Shown in pieces: positions 42,123 to 53,940 of a DNA stretch of 64,000 nucleotides. The notes under the pieces were generated by a model, which made no database searches, was not told the origin of the DNA, and saw only the letters and a list, made by a program, of their open reading frames with translations. How positions within the stretch are numbered: the stretch's first letter is position 1; each line of letters begins with the position of its first letter. The DNA comes from Agroathelia rolfsii (Eukaryota; Basidiomycota; Agaricomycetes; Amylocorticiales; Amylocorticiaceae). The DNA is taken from contig JABRWF010000001.1 in the NCBI GenBank assembly GCA_018343915.1, forward strand, positions 682,001 to 746,000, written 5' to 3'. A program made the translations under genes and the position numbers.

Positions 42123-42980
42123 TGTCATGGGTCACTTATGACTCAAACCAACCAAACACATCTAGCCTGGGAAGGCTAGGCAAAGGGGGGGGGGGTACTA
42201 CTGATATCTTTAATCTCCCCCAGCAGGGAGGTGCAACTCATGTTTAAAGACCTAGAGGCAAGGTCTCCCACTGTTTCATGAAGGCTTCCATGCAACATAT
42301 AATCACTGGTATTCTTTAAAGTCCCTTTGCCAGATGGGACATGCTGTCTTGGACTAGACACAATTCTTTATACTCCCTGATCCTAGGAGTCCATGTTCAC
42401 ACATCATGGTGACACATGCTTTCACTCAGTATTATACTCCCTTAGAGCATGGAGTCACAGCATATCCCCTTAACCTTGGGGTCCAGGTATAACAATTCAA
42501 AGATGATGATGGGGGGGGGGGTAAAACACACAAGAGAGAGAGTGGGGGATGAGAACTTTCAGGTGTGAGTGAGAATGACTCAGAGGGCAAAAGGTGGTCA
42601 AGCTGAATTGCAAAGGCCCTAAGGGCAGGCCTCTATATACTGTTTACAAGTACTCTAAGAATAGTCCTTAACTCCTCATCAAGGGAAATAGAAGTAAGGA
42701 AAGAGAAAGGATCAGAGGAGTTAGAACAGAAGTACAGTATGGGAAAAGATCAAAGATGGAAGAAGCATCAAAGATGGAAGAAGCAGATCAATGATGTACA
42801 TCAGAAGATCAGGAAGCAAACCCAAATGAAGTACAGTACCATGTGAACAAAGCAGCAATAAACCCAAAATAAAGAAATAAATCCTATGCACTCAAATCAA
42901 AAGATATAAATTCAAGAAAAATAGTAGAAAATATAGAAAAATTAGGAGAACAAGATAAGCCATAAAATCAACTTATGACA
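42123..42980 (-). repeat. Element N right LTR (family F, 858 bp)
   Basis: It runs from TGTCATGGGTCAC to CTTATGACA on the plus strand and is highly similar to the solo LTR at 2312-3148. It contains poly-G tracts near 42187 and 42512. Confidence 0.85.
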
Positions 42981-43577
42981 CTTCTGGTCTACTGCGCAGC
43001 AAACTAATCTTTTGGAAGAAGACTGGCGCATGCATTTTCTAGATGGGTTAAACCCCAAAATCCAAAATGTACTTGGAGGATGGGACTAATCCAATTTGGA
43101 GACAGTCCAGAAGGCTATGGACGCCACTCTGTGTGCTGAACAAGGATTGCATTCTGCAGGTCTTTGGCAGGATACATGGAAACCTCAAATCCTGGTGGCT
43201 GGATTAGCCACGCACTCCATATCAATTAATGCAGCCTAAATTACTGTGCCCCCAACCAGTCAACCCTCATTTTAGGGAAGACCATTGTTTCTACCTAGGG
43301 ATTGGTCAAAAGCACAGTGTTTCCACTACGGCTAGCTGGGTCACCCAAAGCATCATTGCCCCCTCCTTGGCTACAAGCTGAGATCATTTGCACCTCCCGG
43401 ACAAGCTTCTGTTTCCGCATCCATCCAGCTGGTCACTATACCATTGCCCCCCTCTACTGCTACCCTGCCTTCAGTATTGATGAGCCCACCAGTGTATACA
43501 GTCCCTGACCATGTCATGCAGATTATGGAAGAGCAAGCAGCTGCCATTGCTGCTCTAAAGGACTAGATGGGTTTTTC
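42981..43577 (+). pseudogene. Gypsy element D gag, C-terminal half
   Basis: It continues the gag interrupted at 32672 and corresponds to 3331-1855 of element A, without the LTR that splits A. The zinc knuckle region is eroded, and a TAG (43564-43566) precedes the conserved ATG GGT TTT TCT TGA. The slippery GGGTTTT is at 43569-43575. Confidence 0.82.
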
Positions 43578-45867
43578 TTGAGGTCAGCTGAAAGGGCTAT
43601 TCAGTCTGACCAATATGTACAGAATCATTTTTCTTCTCTTTCTTCATATAATAACATTTCTATTTCTTCTTCTTATTTCTCCCTTACTAGTGTGAATGGA
43701 CAGTACCTCAAGGTTCCCATTATGTTCCATGGACCTTTTAGAAACTTCTCTACATTTGCTATAATTGATTCCAGTGCCTCTTCTTCCTTTGTAAATTATA
43801 GATACATAGAAAAACATAAAATACCTACAAAAAAATTACCTCGTCCTATTCCCTTGTACAATATAGACAACTCCATGAACCAAATTAGGAAAATTGAATC
43901 TGTTGCAATTTTGGACACTACAATTGGATCTGAAAGAAAATACCTGCCGCTCTGTGTTGTCGACATTGGCCAGGAAGATGTTATCCTGGGCATCAACTGG
44001 CTCTGCTTAGAAAACCCTGTGATTAATTGGAAATCTGCAGAGATTACCTTCCTACCTGAAAGGGAAGTTGCACAAGCCACCACTACCATGCTGCCTAGAT
44101 ATGAAGACTTCGCCAATGTTTTCTCTGAAGAAGAAGCAAGTAGATTACCTAGCCACAAGTCATCAGACCATAAGATTGAGTTGCTTGATAAAACCAAGCT
44201 CAGACAAGGGCATGTATACCCCCTCAGTAGCAATGAAACTGATGCACTCAATGAATGGATTGATGACAACCTGGCTAAGGGATATATTTGCAAATCTAAA
44301 AGTGAATTTGCTGCCCCAATATCCTCCATCCCCAAGAAGAATGGGAAACTTTGTCCTGTCCAGGATTACCAAGCTCTGAACAAACAAACTGTCAAGAATG
44401 CCTATCCCCTCCCCCTTATTTCCGAAATTGTGGAACACATGACTCGATTCAGTTGGTTCACAAAAATTGACCTCTATGCTGGGTTCAATAATATTCACAT
44501 TAGGGAAGGAGATGAGTGTAAGGCAGCTTTCATTATATTACGCAGCCTCTTTGAGCCTTTAGTCATGCCTTTTGGCCTATGTAATGCTCCGTCCTCTATG
44601 CAAGCCTTAATGGACAATATCCTCCTCCACCTAGTCCAGTTGGGATTTGTTAGGGTCTATATCAATAATGTCATCATTGGGGCTAAAACCAAGGAAAAGC
44701 TATGAGAAATTACCCAGGAAGTCCTTGCCATCTTGAGGGAGCACAACCTTTATGGTAACCTGGATAAATTTGAAGTAGAGAAACCTGAGGTCAACATCCT
44801 TGGCTTTATTATCACCCACTGACAAGTTCATATGGATCCAGAAAAGGTTAAACCTATCCTAGATTGGCCAATTCCTAAGAATGTCAAGGATGTTTGCAAG
44901 TTCCAAGGTTTAGCCAATTACTATCAATGTTTTATCCGTGACTTTGGAAAGATCTGCAAGCCTTTAGATCGTCTTAATGGAAAGATTGACTGGACCTGGG
45001 GTCTCAAAGAACAAGAAAGTTTTGAAAGTCTCAAAAGGGCCTTTAGTACTGCTCCTGTACTATGCTCCTACAATCAAAAGGCCCCAACCCGAGTTGAGAT
45101 AGATGCTTCTTCATATGCTACTAGTGCAGTCCTTAGTTAAAAGGATGAATCTGGTGCCTGGCATCCAATTGCTTTCTTATCCCAATCCATGAACAACACG
45201 GAAAGGAATTATGACATCTGGGACAAAGAAATGCTGGAAGTCATCCGCACTCTGGATCACTGGCGTCACCTGCTTCAGGGTCTACCTGAACCTTTTGAGA
45301 TCTGGACTGATTACAAGAACCTTGAATACTAGACAACTGCTCACAACCTCACCCACTGTTAGGCTTGATGGTCCCTTTTCCTGGCAGACTTCAACTTCTG
45401 CATTCATTACCAGAAAGGTGCTGAAAATAGCAAGGCCGATGCACTATCCCGATGCCCTGATCTCCAGGTTTCCAATGCAGAAGATAATCACAATGTAGTT
45501 CTACTTGATCCGAAATTGTTCAGGATTAATGCCGCCTGAAGAGGTCATGTTCTTATAGAAGGAGAATCCAAACTGCTCAAGAAAATCCGGAATGCTTCCC
45601 CTGAAGCAGAGGTTGCAGAGGCACTCTAGTTAGTTAAGGACCTTGGACCAGTTAAACTTCAGAAGGGACTTGAGGAATGGAATTAAGAAAACGGTGTCAT
45701 TCTATGACAAGGAAGGGTCTATATACCTGCAGACAAGGAAATCCATACTCAGATCATCTCGATGTACCACAATAGCTTACTCAGTGGTCACCCCGGGCAA
45801 CACAAGACTCTTAAACTAGTATCACACAACTACTAGTGGCCCGGCATGACCAAAGCTGTAAATTGTC
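43578..45867 (+). pseudogene. Gypsy element D pol: protease, RT, RNase H, integrase N-terminus
   Basis: It is homologous to A's pol. The protease motif is mutated (IDSSASSSF instead of DSGAS). RT ends in YINN instead of YIDD, so both catalytic aspartates are lost. Stops occur at 44703, 44821, 45138 and further on. RNase H (VEIDASSYATSAVL) and the integrase zinc region (GHPGQHKTLKL) follow. The sequence is interrupted at 45868 by solo LTR C. Most changes are G-to-A or C-to-T. Confidence 0.9.
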
Positions 45868-46869
45868 AAGGCTTGCGCGCTTGACTAATCCAACAAACAC
45901 AACCCTCTGTAAGGTACGAGGGCAGGCTGTAAAGCCGGGTTTTACGTGTATTGCTTGGTTGGATATATACAAACACCCACGTGCTCCCGTTGCTACTCTT
46001 TCGTAATAGAGCACTCCCTTAGTACTTTACTAGGCTCGTGTATCGGTACTCTAGATGTTACTGTCTTCCCGTGTTACTCGCTTTGTGTCAAATACTATTG
46101 TTGTGCTTCTTACTCAGAGTAGGCGGCTTAGCCCACCGTGGTCTACAGATGTTCGCAGGGACTTGTTACTGCCCTGGCCTAAATGAATAGGGCTTCTATC
46201 ACGCATATGCCCTCTGGTATATTAGGGACTTGACACTTAATGACCTCCTTGTAACAAGGTCTCGTATGCTTACTAAGATGCCCTATAGGCCTTATACTTA
46301 ATAAGGGGGAAGAGAGAGAGAGGGAATAGGGGGCTAGGATGTGCGTAAGCCTGAAGGCAAAAATATATTAGTTGTTATATATAGGGATACAAACGGGGGT
46401 GCCCTTACCTGAAGGCGAAAAGGTCGAAGCTAAGGTTCAGGTAAGGGCTACAGGCTTGTATTTATACATAAAATGAAGGGCCCATGCGCAGCCTTGATGG
46501 TCTGTGCGCAGCCGGGGTTTGTAAGCAGGATCGTATAAAATGCAGGGGCAGTGCTTTGTGACTAAGTCCGATGAGCATCCAATCGGAATGATGAGTCTAG
46601 TACTCCTTAGTAATCGCACAGTGATCGGAATGACCCTGGTTCCTGAGTCTAGACCTTTTGATGAAAAGGAATGATCTAGACTCTGCCTTCCTAATATACT
46701 CTTGTCACAAGCACTCCTGTCACGTGGGGCTAACACAGCCAGTCATACGCACGTCAAGATGTCGCCTGCAAGGTATTTTGTCTATATCTCAGTGGATAAA
46801 AATCGTAAAAATACAATAAAAATATGTACATGTTCGTAAAGAAAAGGCGAAAAATGTCCAACTCATAAC
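45868..46869 (-). mobile_element. Solo LTR C (1,002 bp) in element D pol
   Basis: Plus-strand ends TGTCAAGG and CATAACA are flanked by TAAAT (45863-45867 and 46870-46874). It is the same LTR family as that of elements A and D, with high CpG content, so it inserted after D had decayed. It contains a perfect 13-bp inverted repeat (46401-46413 with 46436-46448). Confidence 0.92.
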
Positions 46870-48154
46870 ATAAATGAATACGTGGAAACCTGTCAAGTCT
46901 GCATTCAAAACAAGTCCTCCCGCCTTCCTGCTTTTGGCCCTCTGGAACCTTTACCTATGCCAACCCATCCATGGGACCACATTACTATGGATATGATTGT
47001 CAAACTCCTAGACTCCCAAGGCTATGATAGCATCCTTGTAGTAGTTGATAGATTTTCCAAAATGACTCATATTATACCGACTATGGAGAAGATCAATGCA
47101 ATTGGAATAGCAGAGCTCTTGTGGTCACATGTCTTCAAGCTCCATGGATTACCATCTTGAATTACCTCAGACCGAGGACCCCAATTTGCAAGCAAGGTCA
47201 TGAAGGAAGTTCATAAACAACTAGGGATCATGACAGCAATGTCTACGGCTTATCACCCATAAACCAATGGACAATTAGAATGGGTAAACCAGGAATTAGA
47301 AGCATACCTAAGGTTCTTTATGTTACACCGTCAGGATGATTGGGCTTGTTTACTTCCCTCTGCTGAATTTGCCCTGAATAACCACCAGCACTCAGCCACC
47401 AAAATCTCCCCCTTCTAGATGAACTATGGATTTGATCCTAGAATGGACTTCTCTCTTACCGGGATTTTTAAAACCCCTGCCGTGGAAGATTGGTTACATG
47501 TAATATTAGATACTCAGGCTAATGCTTAGGCCGCTCTTAATCTAGCCACAGAAAAGATGAAGGAGTCATTCAATAAACATATCTGTGAATCACCTCACTG
47601 GCAAAAGGGGGACAAGGTCTAGCTCTCTACTGAAAATCCCAAGACCTCTCAGCCAACTAGGAAGCTTTCTGCCAAATTTGCAGGACCTTACAAAATCCTG
47701 GAAAGGATTGGTCCCCTTGCCTATTGTCTCAAAATCCTCCATACTTGGTCCATTCATGATGTCTTCCATGTCTCCCTGTTATCCGGACATAAGCTATCCA
47801 AACAAGATCAACCTCCACCCAAACCCGTGGAGGTAGAGGGAGAAGAAGAATAGGAAGTTGCTAAAATCAAGGACTCCAGGATCTCAGGAAGACCCAAACA
47901 TCTTGAATACCTTGTTAGCTGGAAGGATGCACCTGGAGAAGACAACTAGGAACCCACTAATAACCTGACTCATGCCAAAACTAAGATACAAGAATTCCAC
48001 AAGAAGTACCCTAATGCACCTAAATGCTTAAATACTACAGTCTTTGGGGAGCTACTATTCAGACCAATCAAAAATTATACGGAAACAGAAACAAGGGAAA
48101 ATGCCGGATGGGAACTAGGGAAGTTCCGGAGTAACTCCCTTGAGAAGGGGGTAA
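46870..48154 (+). pseudogene. Gypsy element D integrase and chromodomain remnant
   Basis: The CxxC half of the integrase zinc finger (CQVCIQNK), the core with [17 protein letters not shown] and NGQLEWVNQE, and a C-terminal chromodomain-like region (HLEYLVSWKDAPGEDN*EPTNNL) are recognisable through many stops. It ends at the polypurine tract GAGAAGGGGGTAA before 48155. Confidence 0.85.
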
Positions 48155-48751
48155 TATTATGAGTTGGACATTTTTCGCCTTTTCCTTATGAACATGTACA
48201 TAATTTTATTGTATTTTTACGATTTTTATTGACTGAGAAATGGACAAAATACCTTGCAGGCAACATCTTGATGTGCGTATGACTAGCTGTGTTAGCCCCA
48301 CATGACAGAAGTGCTTGTGACAAGAGTATATTAGGAAGGTAGAGCCTAGATCATTCCTTTTCATCAAAAGGTCTAGACTCAGGAACCAGGGACATTCTGA
48401 TCACTGTGTGATTACTAAGGAGTACTAGACTCATCATTCTGATTGGTTGCTCATCAGACTTAGTCTTAAAGCACTACCCCTGCATTTTACATGTTTCTGC
48501 TTACAAACCCCAGCTGTATACAGACCATCAAAGCTGCGCACGGGCCCTTTCATTTACATATAATGTTGGATAATAAGGACAATACACAGCTACGAATATA
48601 GTATGTACTTTTGTATGCGTCAGAACAATTATTCTTTTTGTATCTTTTGTAGTTTTTTGTCTTATGTCCCACAATTAACGTACATGTATAAAACCGATAC
48701 ATTTTATCTACCAAATATACAAGTCATTTTCTCATCACATTTATTCCAACA

Positions 48752-48765
48752 GGTTATGAGCCCTG
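48752..48765 (+). other. Copia G primer-binding site
   Basis: GGTTATGAGCCCTG begins at the base after the LTR and is complementary to 14 nt of a yeast-like initiator methionine tRNA anticodon arm (CAGGGCTCATAACC). The embedded ATG opens a five-codon frame (MSPEL, stop) upstream of gag. Confidence 0.8.
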
Positions 48766-48852
48766 AGCTCTAACTAACTTCATTTAAATCCGCTGCTTAT
48801 AACTCTGAACTCTCTCTGCTTATCACACCCTTGATTGACACTTGCCGATACA

Positions 48853-51800
48853 ATGTCAAAAGATACTTCCACCAGTGATCTCGGCCGTATGGACCACCTT
48901 CGTGGTGCCGAAAACTATAGTGCGTGGAAATGGAAAATGGAAGACGTACTTGAGGAGCTGGGGCTCCTTGGTCACGTAAAAGGTGAAATTACTCAACCGA
49001 AGGAGAGCAAAACTACAGAACGCCAGGAATGGAATCAGAAGCAGCGGAAGGCGCTTCGGGTGATCCGATCGCATGTGGCTGAGAAAGTGGCCAGCACCCT
49101 TGCTGTGGCTGAAACCAGTATGCAGGCCTGGAATATTTTGAAAAATCGTTTTCAGGCTTCGGGTGATTATGCGGCACTCACACTCAGACGGAAAATGTAC
49201 CGAACTTTTTGTTCGGAGGGTGAGTCCGTCGAGGAGTTTATTAATAAATTCAAAGGATGGCAGGATGAACTACAGCTTATGAACAAGCAGTTAACTGGTG
49301 AAGATTTTTGTTATTTACTTATGTCAGCTTTACCAGATTCGTGGGAGCCATTCATCAAAGCGGCGTCAGGAGAGGATTACAAAGATCCGGAGAAGCTGAT
49401 GTCAAAGATTGCCGAGGAGGATAACCGGCTCCAGGCGCGGCATGGAACTGATGAGACCACACTTGCCTTTAAAGGTAAGGCTGGAGGTCGAAGCAGTGGA
49501 AAAGCACCAGTAGAATGCTTTAATTGTGGTAAAAAGGGTCATATTGCTAAATTTTGTAGGTCTAAGGGCAAGAAAAAGGATGATGGCGCAGCCACTGGCA
49601 TGGCCAAGTCATTTCCTATTACAGCAGAAGCCCTACTCAGCGAAAAGGATGAAAATTTATGGCTGGGCGATACAGGTGCCAGCGTACATGTAGCATTTGA
49701 CAAATCATTTTTTAGGAACTACACCACATTGAACATCAAGCAGATTAAAGGCGCCGGTTCTGCAAAGGTCGCAGGCACTGGCTGCATTGACGTCATCACT
49801 CATGTTGGTGACAAGACATACAAGCTTACACTTAAGGATGTCTTACATGTGCCGAGCATGAAATTCAACCTTATTTCTTTGGGACGGATGGAAAAGGCAG
49901 GTTTATCATTTTATTTGACAGATGGCCGAATGGACGGTATCGAGCAACCGAGCAATACAACGATTATTCAAGGCGAGCGGCTGGACAGCCACCTCTACAA
50001 GATGCATGTGGAACCCCAGCATGTCACTCCCGTTACCTACCCCGTGACCCAGTCCAGAACTGAAGCACAGCCACAAGGACCAGTGCAACGGTCTTGGACT
50101 GAATGGCATCAGGCGCTTGGGCATATCAATTTCCCAGCACTGCAATATTTACAGCAGAAGGGCATGGTCACGGGATTCGAGGTCACCACTAAATCACCTG
50201 AATCAACAGCGTGTGAAGCATGCATCCAGGCCAAGAGTCATGTGAAGAATATCCCAAAGGAAACAGCAACAAAAATCCACCAGATTGGGGAACTTGTGGT
50301 TTCGGATGTATGGGGACCAGCCCGGGTAACCGGCATTAACAAACACCGGTATTTCTTTTCATTTACTGATGCTGCAACCCATCATACAACGGTATATTTC
50401 TCGGACCAAAAGTCCGATGCTCCTAAATTTGTTCAGGCTTACAAAGCATTTTTGCTAACCCAAACAGGAAAGCAGATGAAAACACTTAGAGTAGATAATG
50501 GTAAAGAATATATTAACTCTGAGTTACAGGACTATTTACGAAAAGAGGGCATTCGAATTGAAACCACGGCGCCACATTCGTCATTCCAAAATGGCATTGC
50601 TGAGCACATGAACCACACACTCGTTGAAGCTGCAAGGGCCATGATTTTTGGTGCTGACGTCAGTATCTCACTATGGCCAGAAGCCGTGGCCTATGCATGC
50701 TATATCAAGAATCGCACCCCTCACAGAAAATTAGTCAGCGTCACACCCTATGAAGCCTTTTGGGGCAAGAAGCCCGACATCAGTCACATCCGCCCATTTG
50801 GTTCAAAGTTCTGGGTCCATGTTCCGGACCAGAAGCGTCACAAGCTCGAACCAAAAGCCCGGGAATTCATTTTTACTGGGTTCTCTGAAACGTCACTCGC
50901 ACACCGTTACTGGTCACCTCAATCACGCCAGATCCTTACATCACGCAACGTCACATTCATACCTAATGATCGTGTCACATCGTCACCCGGTCCTGTGACA
51001 TTCAAGAAAACATCAATTGAAGACACATGGTCACAGGAGGAGGAGGAAGATGAAGATGACAATGATGGAAAGGGTAGTGAGGAGGAAAAGGAGGAGGCTG
51101 GTAGTGAAGAAGATAAAGAGGATGAGGAAGAAGGTGACGAAAAAGGAAACCATGACGAAGAGGAGGAGATGCCTGAAGAAGATGACGATGAGGGAGATGA
51201 TGAAAATTCCCAAAACAAGAAATTATCTATCAAAATCAAACCCCGAAAACTACGCCGATCCCAGCGCCTTGCCGAAAAGGAGAAAGCCAAAGAAGGCAGC
51301 TCGGACGCACCTGCAGAAGAAACTCACCATGACGTTCATTTCGCTTACGTATTTGGAGTTATGGAGGGACAGGAGGAGCCGAGGACGTGGTCTAAAGCTA
51401 ATAGAAGCAGGGATGCCAAGAAGTGGAAGGGAGCGATGGATCGGGAAATGGGTCAGTTGGTGGATAGAAAGACATTCAAACTCGTAGGTCTTCCGGCCGG
51501 ACGCCGGGCACTCACTTCCAAATGGGTATACAAGATCAAACGAGATGAAAAGGGGAACATTGTCAAGTACAAGGCTCGACTTGTCGCACGTGGTTTTGAG
51601 CAGAAACCTGGCATTGACTACAAGGAGACGTTTGCTCCTGTGGTTCGTCATGACTCACTACGCATGCTGTTTGCGATGGCGGCGGAGAAGGATATGGAAA
51701 TTCATCAGATGGATGTAGTTGGTGCTTACCTAAACGGGAAGCTGGAGGACAATATCTATATGGAGCAGCCGGAGGGATTCGACGATGGGTCTGGACGAGT

Positions 51801-52914
51801 TTGGAAGATGGATCGGGCGATTTATGGATTGAAACAGGCAGGCAGGGTCTGGAACACCGATCTCAATCAGGCGCTTATCGGACTCGGATTCACTCCTATG
51901 GCAGCTGACCCCTGTGTGTATGTTAGGACATACAGCGCACAGCTTGTCATTATTTCTGTGTACGTGGATGACATGGTCATTTTTGCTGACTCAGCCAAAC
52001 TGCTTGGTGCGACCAAGGCAGCTATAGCTAGCAAGTTCGAGACGACCGACCTTGGGCAGGTTCGGCACATTCTTGGCATCGAGGTCACTAGGGACCGATC
52101 CGCGCGGAAGCTCACTCTGTCGCAGGGTGCTTACACGAGATCTATCCTTCAGAAATATCACATGATCACATCATTCCCATTTGACATACCTGCGGAACCT
52201 AACGTGAAGCTCGCTAAAGCCGCCGATGACGCAACCATCACTCAAGCACCTTACCAGTCTGCTATCGGCGCGTTACTCTATCTGGCCATCCTCACCCGGC
52301 CGGATATCTCATTCGTCGTGCAACACCTCTCTCAGTTCAACTCAAGGCCGACGAACGCTCACTGGAACGCCGTGAAGCGCGTTTTCAGATACCTACGAGG
52401 CACCATCGACGATGGCATTACATATTCACACACCCCCACCAAGCTGAATGTCATCGCTTATTCAGACGCCGACTGGGCCTCCGATATTACCGACCGCCGG
52501 TCTGTTACCGGCTTTGTCTTTTTACTCTGCGGCGGCCCGGTCTCGTGGTCCTCCAAGAAGCAACCTTCCGTGGCTTTGTCAACCATGGAAGCCGAATACA
52601 TGGCCCTCAGTAGCACTGGACGTCACGCTGCCTGGGTCACCTTGTTCTTACAAGGAGTCGGAGCCAAACCGACAAAGCCCATCACCATTTTCGCCGATAA
52701 TGCTGCCGCTAACCAGCTCGCCCGTAACACTGTCCACCACTCACGTGCCAAACACATCGACATTCGTTATCATTTCATTTGCAAACAAATCTCCAACCAC
52801 GTCATCGACATTACGTACACGCCGAGCAAGATCAATCGTGCTGATATCCTAACGAAAGCCCTTCCTGGCCCTGCTTACAAATCATTGAAGGAAATGCTGG
52901 GAATTCGTCGCTGA
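48853..52914 (+). CDS. Copia G Gag-Pol polyprotein (1,353 aa)
   Basis: I start at the ATG at 48853 (MSKDTSTSD); the frame is open slightly further upstream but without an ATG. Order of domains: UBN2-type Gag with zinc knuckle (CFNCGKKGHIAKFC, about residue 225), protease (WLGDTGASVHVA), GAG-pre-integrase zinc residues (HQALGHIN ... CEACIQAK), integrase core (SDVWGPAR, VDNGKEY, FQNGIAEHMNHTLVEAAR), an acidic linker (about residues 725-785), RT (SKWVYKIKRDEKGNIVKYKA; active site YVDDMVIF) and RNase H (TMEAEYMALS, KHIDIRYHFI). All expected catalytic residues are present and length is typical for the family. It makes capsid and enzymes for copying and integrating the element. Confidence 0.96.
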   Translation: MSKDTSTSDLGRMDHLRGAENYSAWKWKMEDVLEELGLLGHVKGEITQPKESKTTERQEWNQKQRKALRVIRSHVAEKVASTLAVAETSMQAWNILKNRFQASGDYAALTLRRKMYRTFCSEGESVEEFINKFKGWQDELQLMNKQLTGEDFCYLLMSALPDSWEPFIKAASGEDYKDPEKLMSKIAEEDNRLQARHGTDETTLAFKGKAGGRSSGKAPVECFNCGKKGHIAKFCRSKGKKKDDGAATGMAKSFPITAEALLSEKDENLWLGDTGASVHVAFDKSFFRNYTTLNIKQIKGAGSAKVAGTGCIDVITHVGDKTYKLTLKDVLHVPSMKFNLISLGRMEKAGLSFYLTDGRMDGIEQPSNTTIIQGERLDSHLYKMHVEPQHVTPVTYPVTQSRTEAQPQGPVQRSWTEWHQALGHINFPALQYLQQKGMVTGFEVTTKSPESTACEACIQAKSHVKNIPKETATKIHQIGELVVSDVWGPARVTGINKHRYFFSFTDAATHHTTVYFSDQKSDAPKFVQAYKAFLLTQTGKQMKTLRVDNGKEYINSELQDYLRKEGIRIETTAPHSSFQNGIAEHMNHTLVEAARAMIFGADVSISLWPEAVAYACYIKNRTPHRKLVSVTPYEAFWGKKPDISHIRPFGSKFWVHVPDQKRHKLEPKAREFIFTGFSETSLAHRYWSPQSRQILTSRNVTFIPNDRVTSSPGPVTFKKTSIEDTWSQEEEEDEDDNDGKGSEEEKEEAGSEEDKEDEEEGDEKGNHDEEEEMPEEDDDEGDDENSQNKKLSIKIKPRKLRRSQRLAEKEKAKEGSSDAPAEETHHDVHFAYVFGVMEGQEEPRTWSKANRSRDAKKWKGAMDREMGQLVDRKTFKLVGLPAGRRALTSKWVYKIKRDEKGNIVKYKARLVARGFEQKPGIDYKETFAPVVRHDSLRMLFAMAAEKDMEIHQMDVVGAYLNGKLEDNIYMEQPEGFDDGSGRVWKMDRAIYGLKQAGRVWNTDLNQALIGLGFTPMAADPCVYVRTYSAQLVIISVYVDDMVIFADSAKLLGATKAAIASKFETTDLGQVRHILGIEVTRDRSARKLTLSQGAYTRSILQKYHMITSFPFDIPAEPNVKLAKAADDATITQAPYQSAIGALLYLAILTRPDISFVVQHLSQFNSRPTNAHWNAVKRVFRYLRGTIDDGITYSHTPTKLNVIAYSDADWASDITDRRSVTGFVFLLCGGPVSWSSKKQPSVALSTMEAEYMALSSTGRHAAWVTLFLQGVGAKPTKPITIFADNAAANQLARNTVHHSRAKHIDIRYHFICKQISNHVIDITYTPSKINRADILTKALPGPAYKSLKEMLGIRR

Positions 52915-53710
52915 GGAGGAGTGTTGGATAATAAGGACAATACACAGCTACGAATATAGTATGTACTTTTGTATGCGTCAGAACAATTATTCTTTTTGTA
53001 TCTTTTGTAGTTTTTTGTCTTATGTCCCACAATTAACGTACATGTATAAAACCGATACATTTTATCTACCAAATATACAAGTCATTTTCTCATCACATTT
53101 ATTCCAACATATAAATACAAGTATGTAGCCCTTACCTGAACCTTAGCTTCAACCTCTTTGCCTTCAGGTAAGGGCACCCCCCCCATTTTGTATTCTCTAC
53201 ATAAAACTAATATACCTCGCCTTCAGGCTTGTTTTTCCTAGCCCACAACCACCTCTCTCTCTCTCTCCACTATTTAGTGTAAGGCCTAAGGGCATCTAAG
53301 TAGTTTACGTAAGCCCTAGTACCAAAGGGTGGCCCAAGTTATAAGTCCTCAATACAAGGAGGCAGTGTGCATGAACCAAGTCCTATTCATTTAGGCCAGG
53401 GCAGTAACAAGTCCCTGCAAATATCAGTAGACCATGGTGGGCTAAGCTGCCTACTTCGAGTAAGAAGTATTTCAATAGTATTTGATATGAAGCAAGTAAC
53501 ACAGGAAGACAATATGTCTAGAGTATCGATACATAAGCCTAGTAAAGTACTAGAGAATTACACTATTACAAAGAGGTAGCAATGGGAGCACGTGGGTGTT
53601 TGTTGAAATATCCAACCCAGTAACACATGTAAAACCCGGCTTTACAGCCCGCCTTTGTACCTTATAGAAGGTTGTGTTTGTTGGATTAGTCAAGCATGCA
53701 AGCCTTGACA

Positions 53711-53940
53711 GAACGCTCTAATGGGCAGAAGCATATTAGTGATAGGGAGGAAGTGTGAAGGATGGCTATGCATATAGCTCCGGGGAAATGTCAGCAGACA
53801 CATTGGAAACGCATCCAATGCATGGGGTACATGGTGACTCAGAAGGGAAGGCATCGCTGGTGATTCCATTGTAGGTATTTGCATAGTTGATGTGTGCGAT
53901 CGGGACATTCAGCAGCCGGGTGCATTGGCGGGTCATGACA
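53711..53940 (-). mobile_element. Fragment of element E LTR
   Basis: It matches the last 230 bp of the E LTR as read on the plus strand (CGCTCTAATGGGCAGAAG ... GGGTCATGACA), with many CpG losses. It joins the end of D's LTR to a Copia G-like fragment. Confidence 0.8.

Larger units (their letters stand above)
32673..42980 (-). mobile_element. Element N: non-autonomous LTR element with unequal LTRs, containing element B
   Basis: The duplication CTTCT at 32668-32672 and 42981-42985 brackets this unit in the gag of D. Its left LTR is 32673-33412 (740 bp) and right LTR 42123-42980 (858 bp). The right one is close to solo LTR F (2312), while the left one shares only the first bases and general layout. 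The interior outside B (33413-33787 and 41451-42122, about 1.05 kb) has no coding region. A polypurine tract beside the left LTR (minus strand GGAAGGGAGTAA) sets the orientation as minus. Confidence 0.82.
48564..53109 (+). mobile_element. Copia G: complete, apparently intact Ty1/Copia element
   Basis: It is flanked by TATAA (48559-48563 and 53110-53114). The LTRs are 48564-48751 and 52922-53109, each 188 bp, and I see no difference between them. A primer-binding site follows the 5' LTR, and GAGGAGGAG precedes the 3' LTR as polypurine tract. With one uninterrupted polyprotein this is the youngest and most likely mobile element of the window. Related LTRs or fragments occur at 18978, 54500 and 62562. 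Confidence 0.97.
48155..53710 (+). mobile_element. Element D 3' LTR (family C), split by Copia G
   Basis: 48155-48563 and 53115-53710 make a 1,005-bp LTR beginning TATTATGAG (TG mutated to TA) and ending CCTTGACA. Copia G is inserted with duplication TATAA. Confidence 0.9.

Noticed and set aside
42100..42125. The D-arm-like GTTGGTAGAGC next to the right LTR of element N as part of a tRNA.
   Set aside because: No cloverleaf extends from it; it may be a primer-binding site or coincidence, and I cannot decide.
50919..51290. A serine-rich minus-strand frame in Copia G.
   Set aside because: It is the complement of the acidic GAG/GAA-rich linker of the polyprotein.
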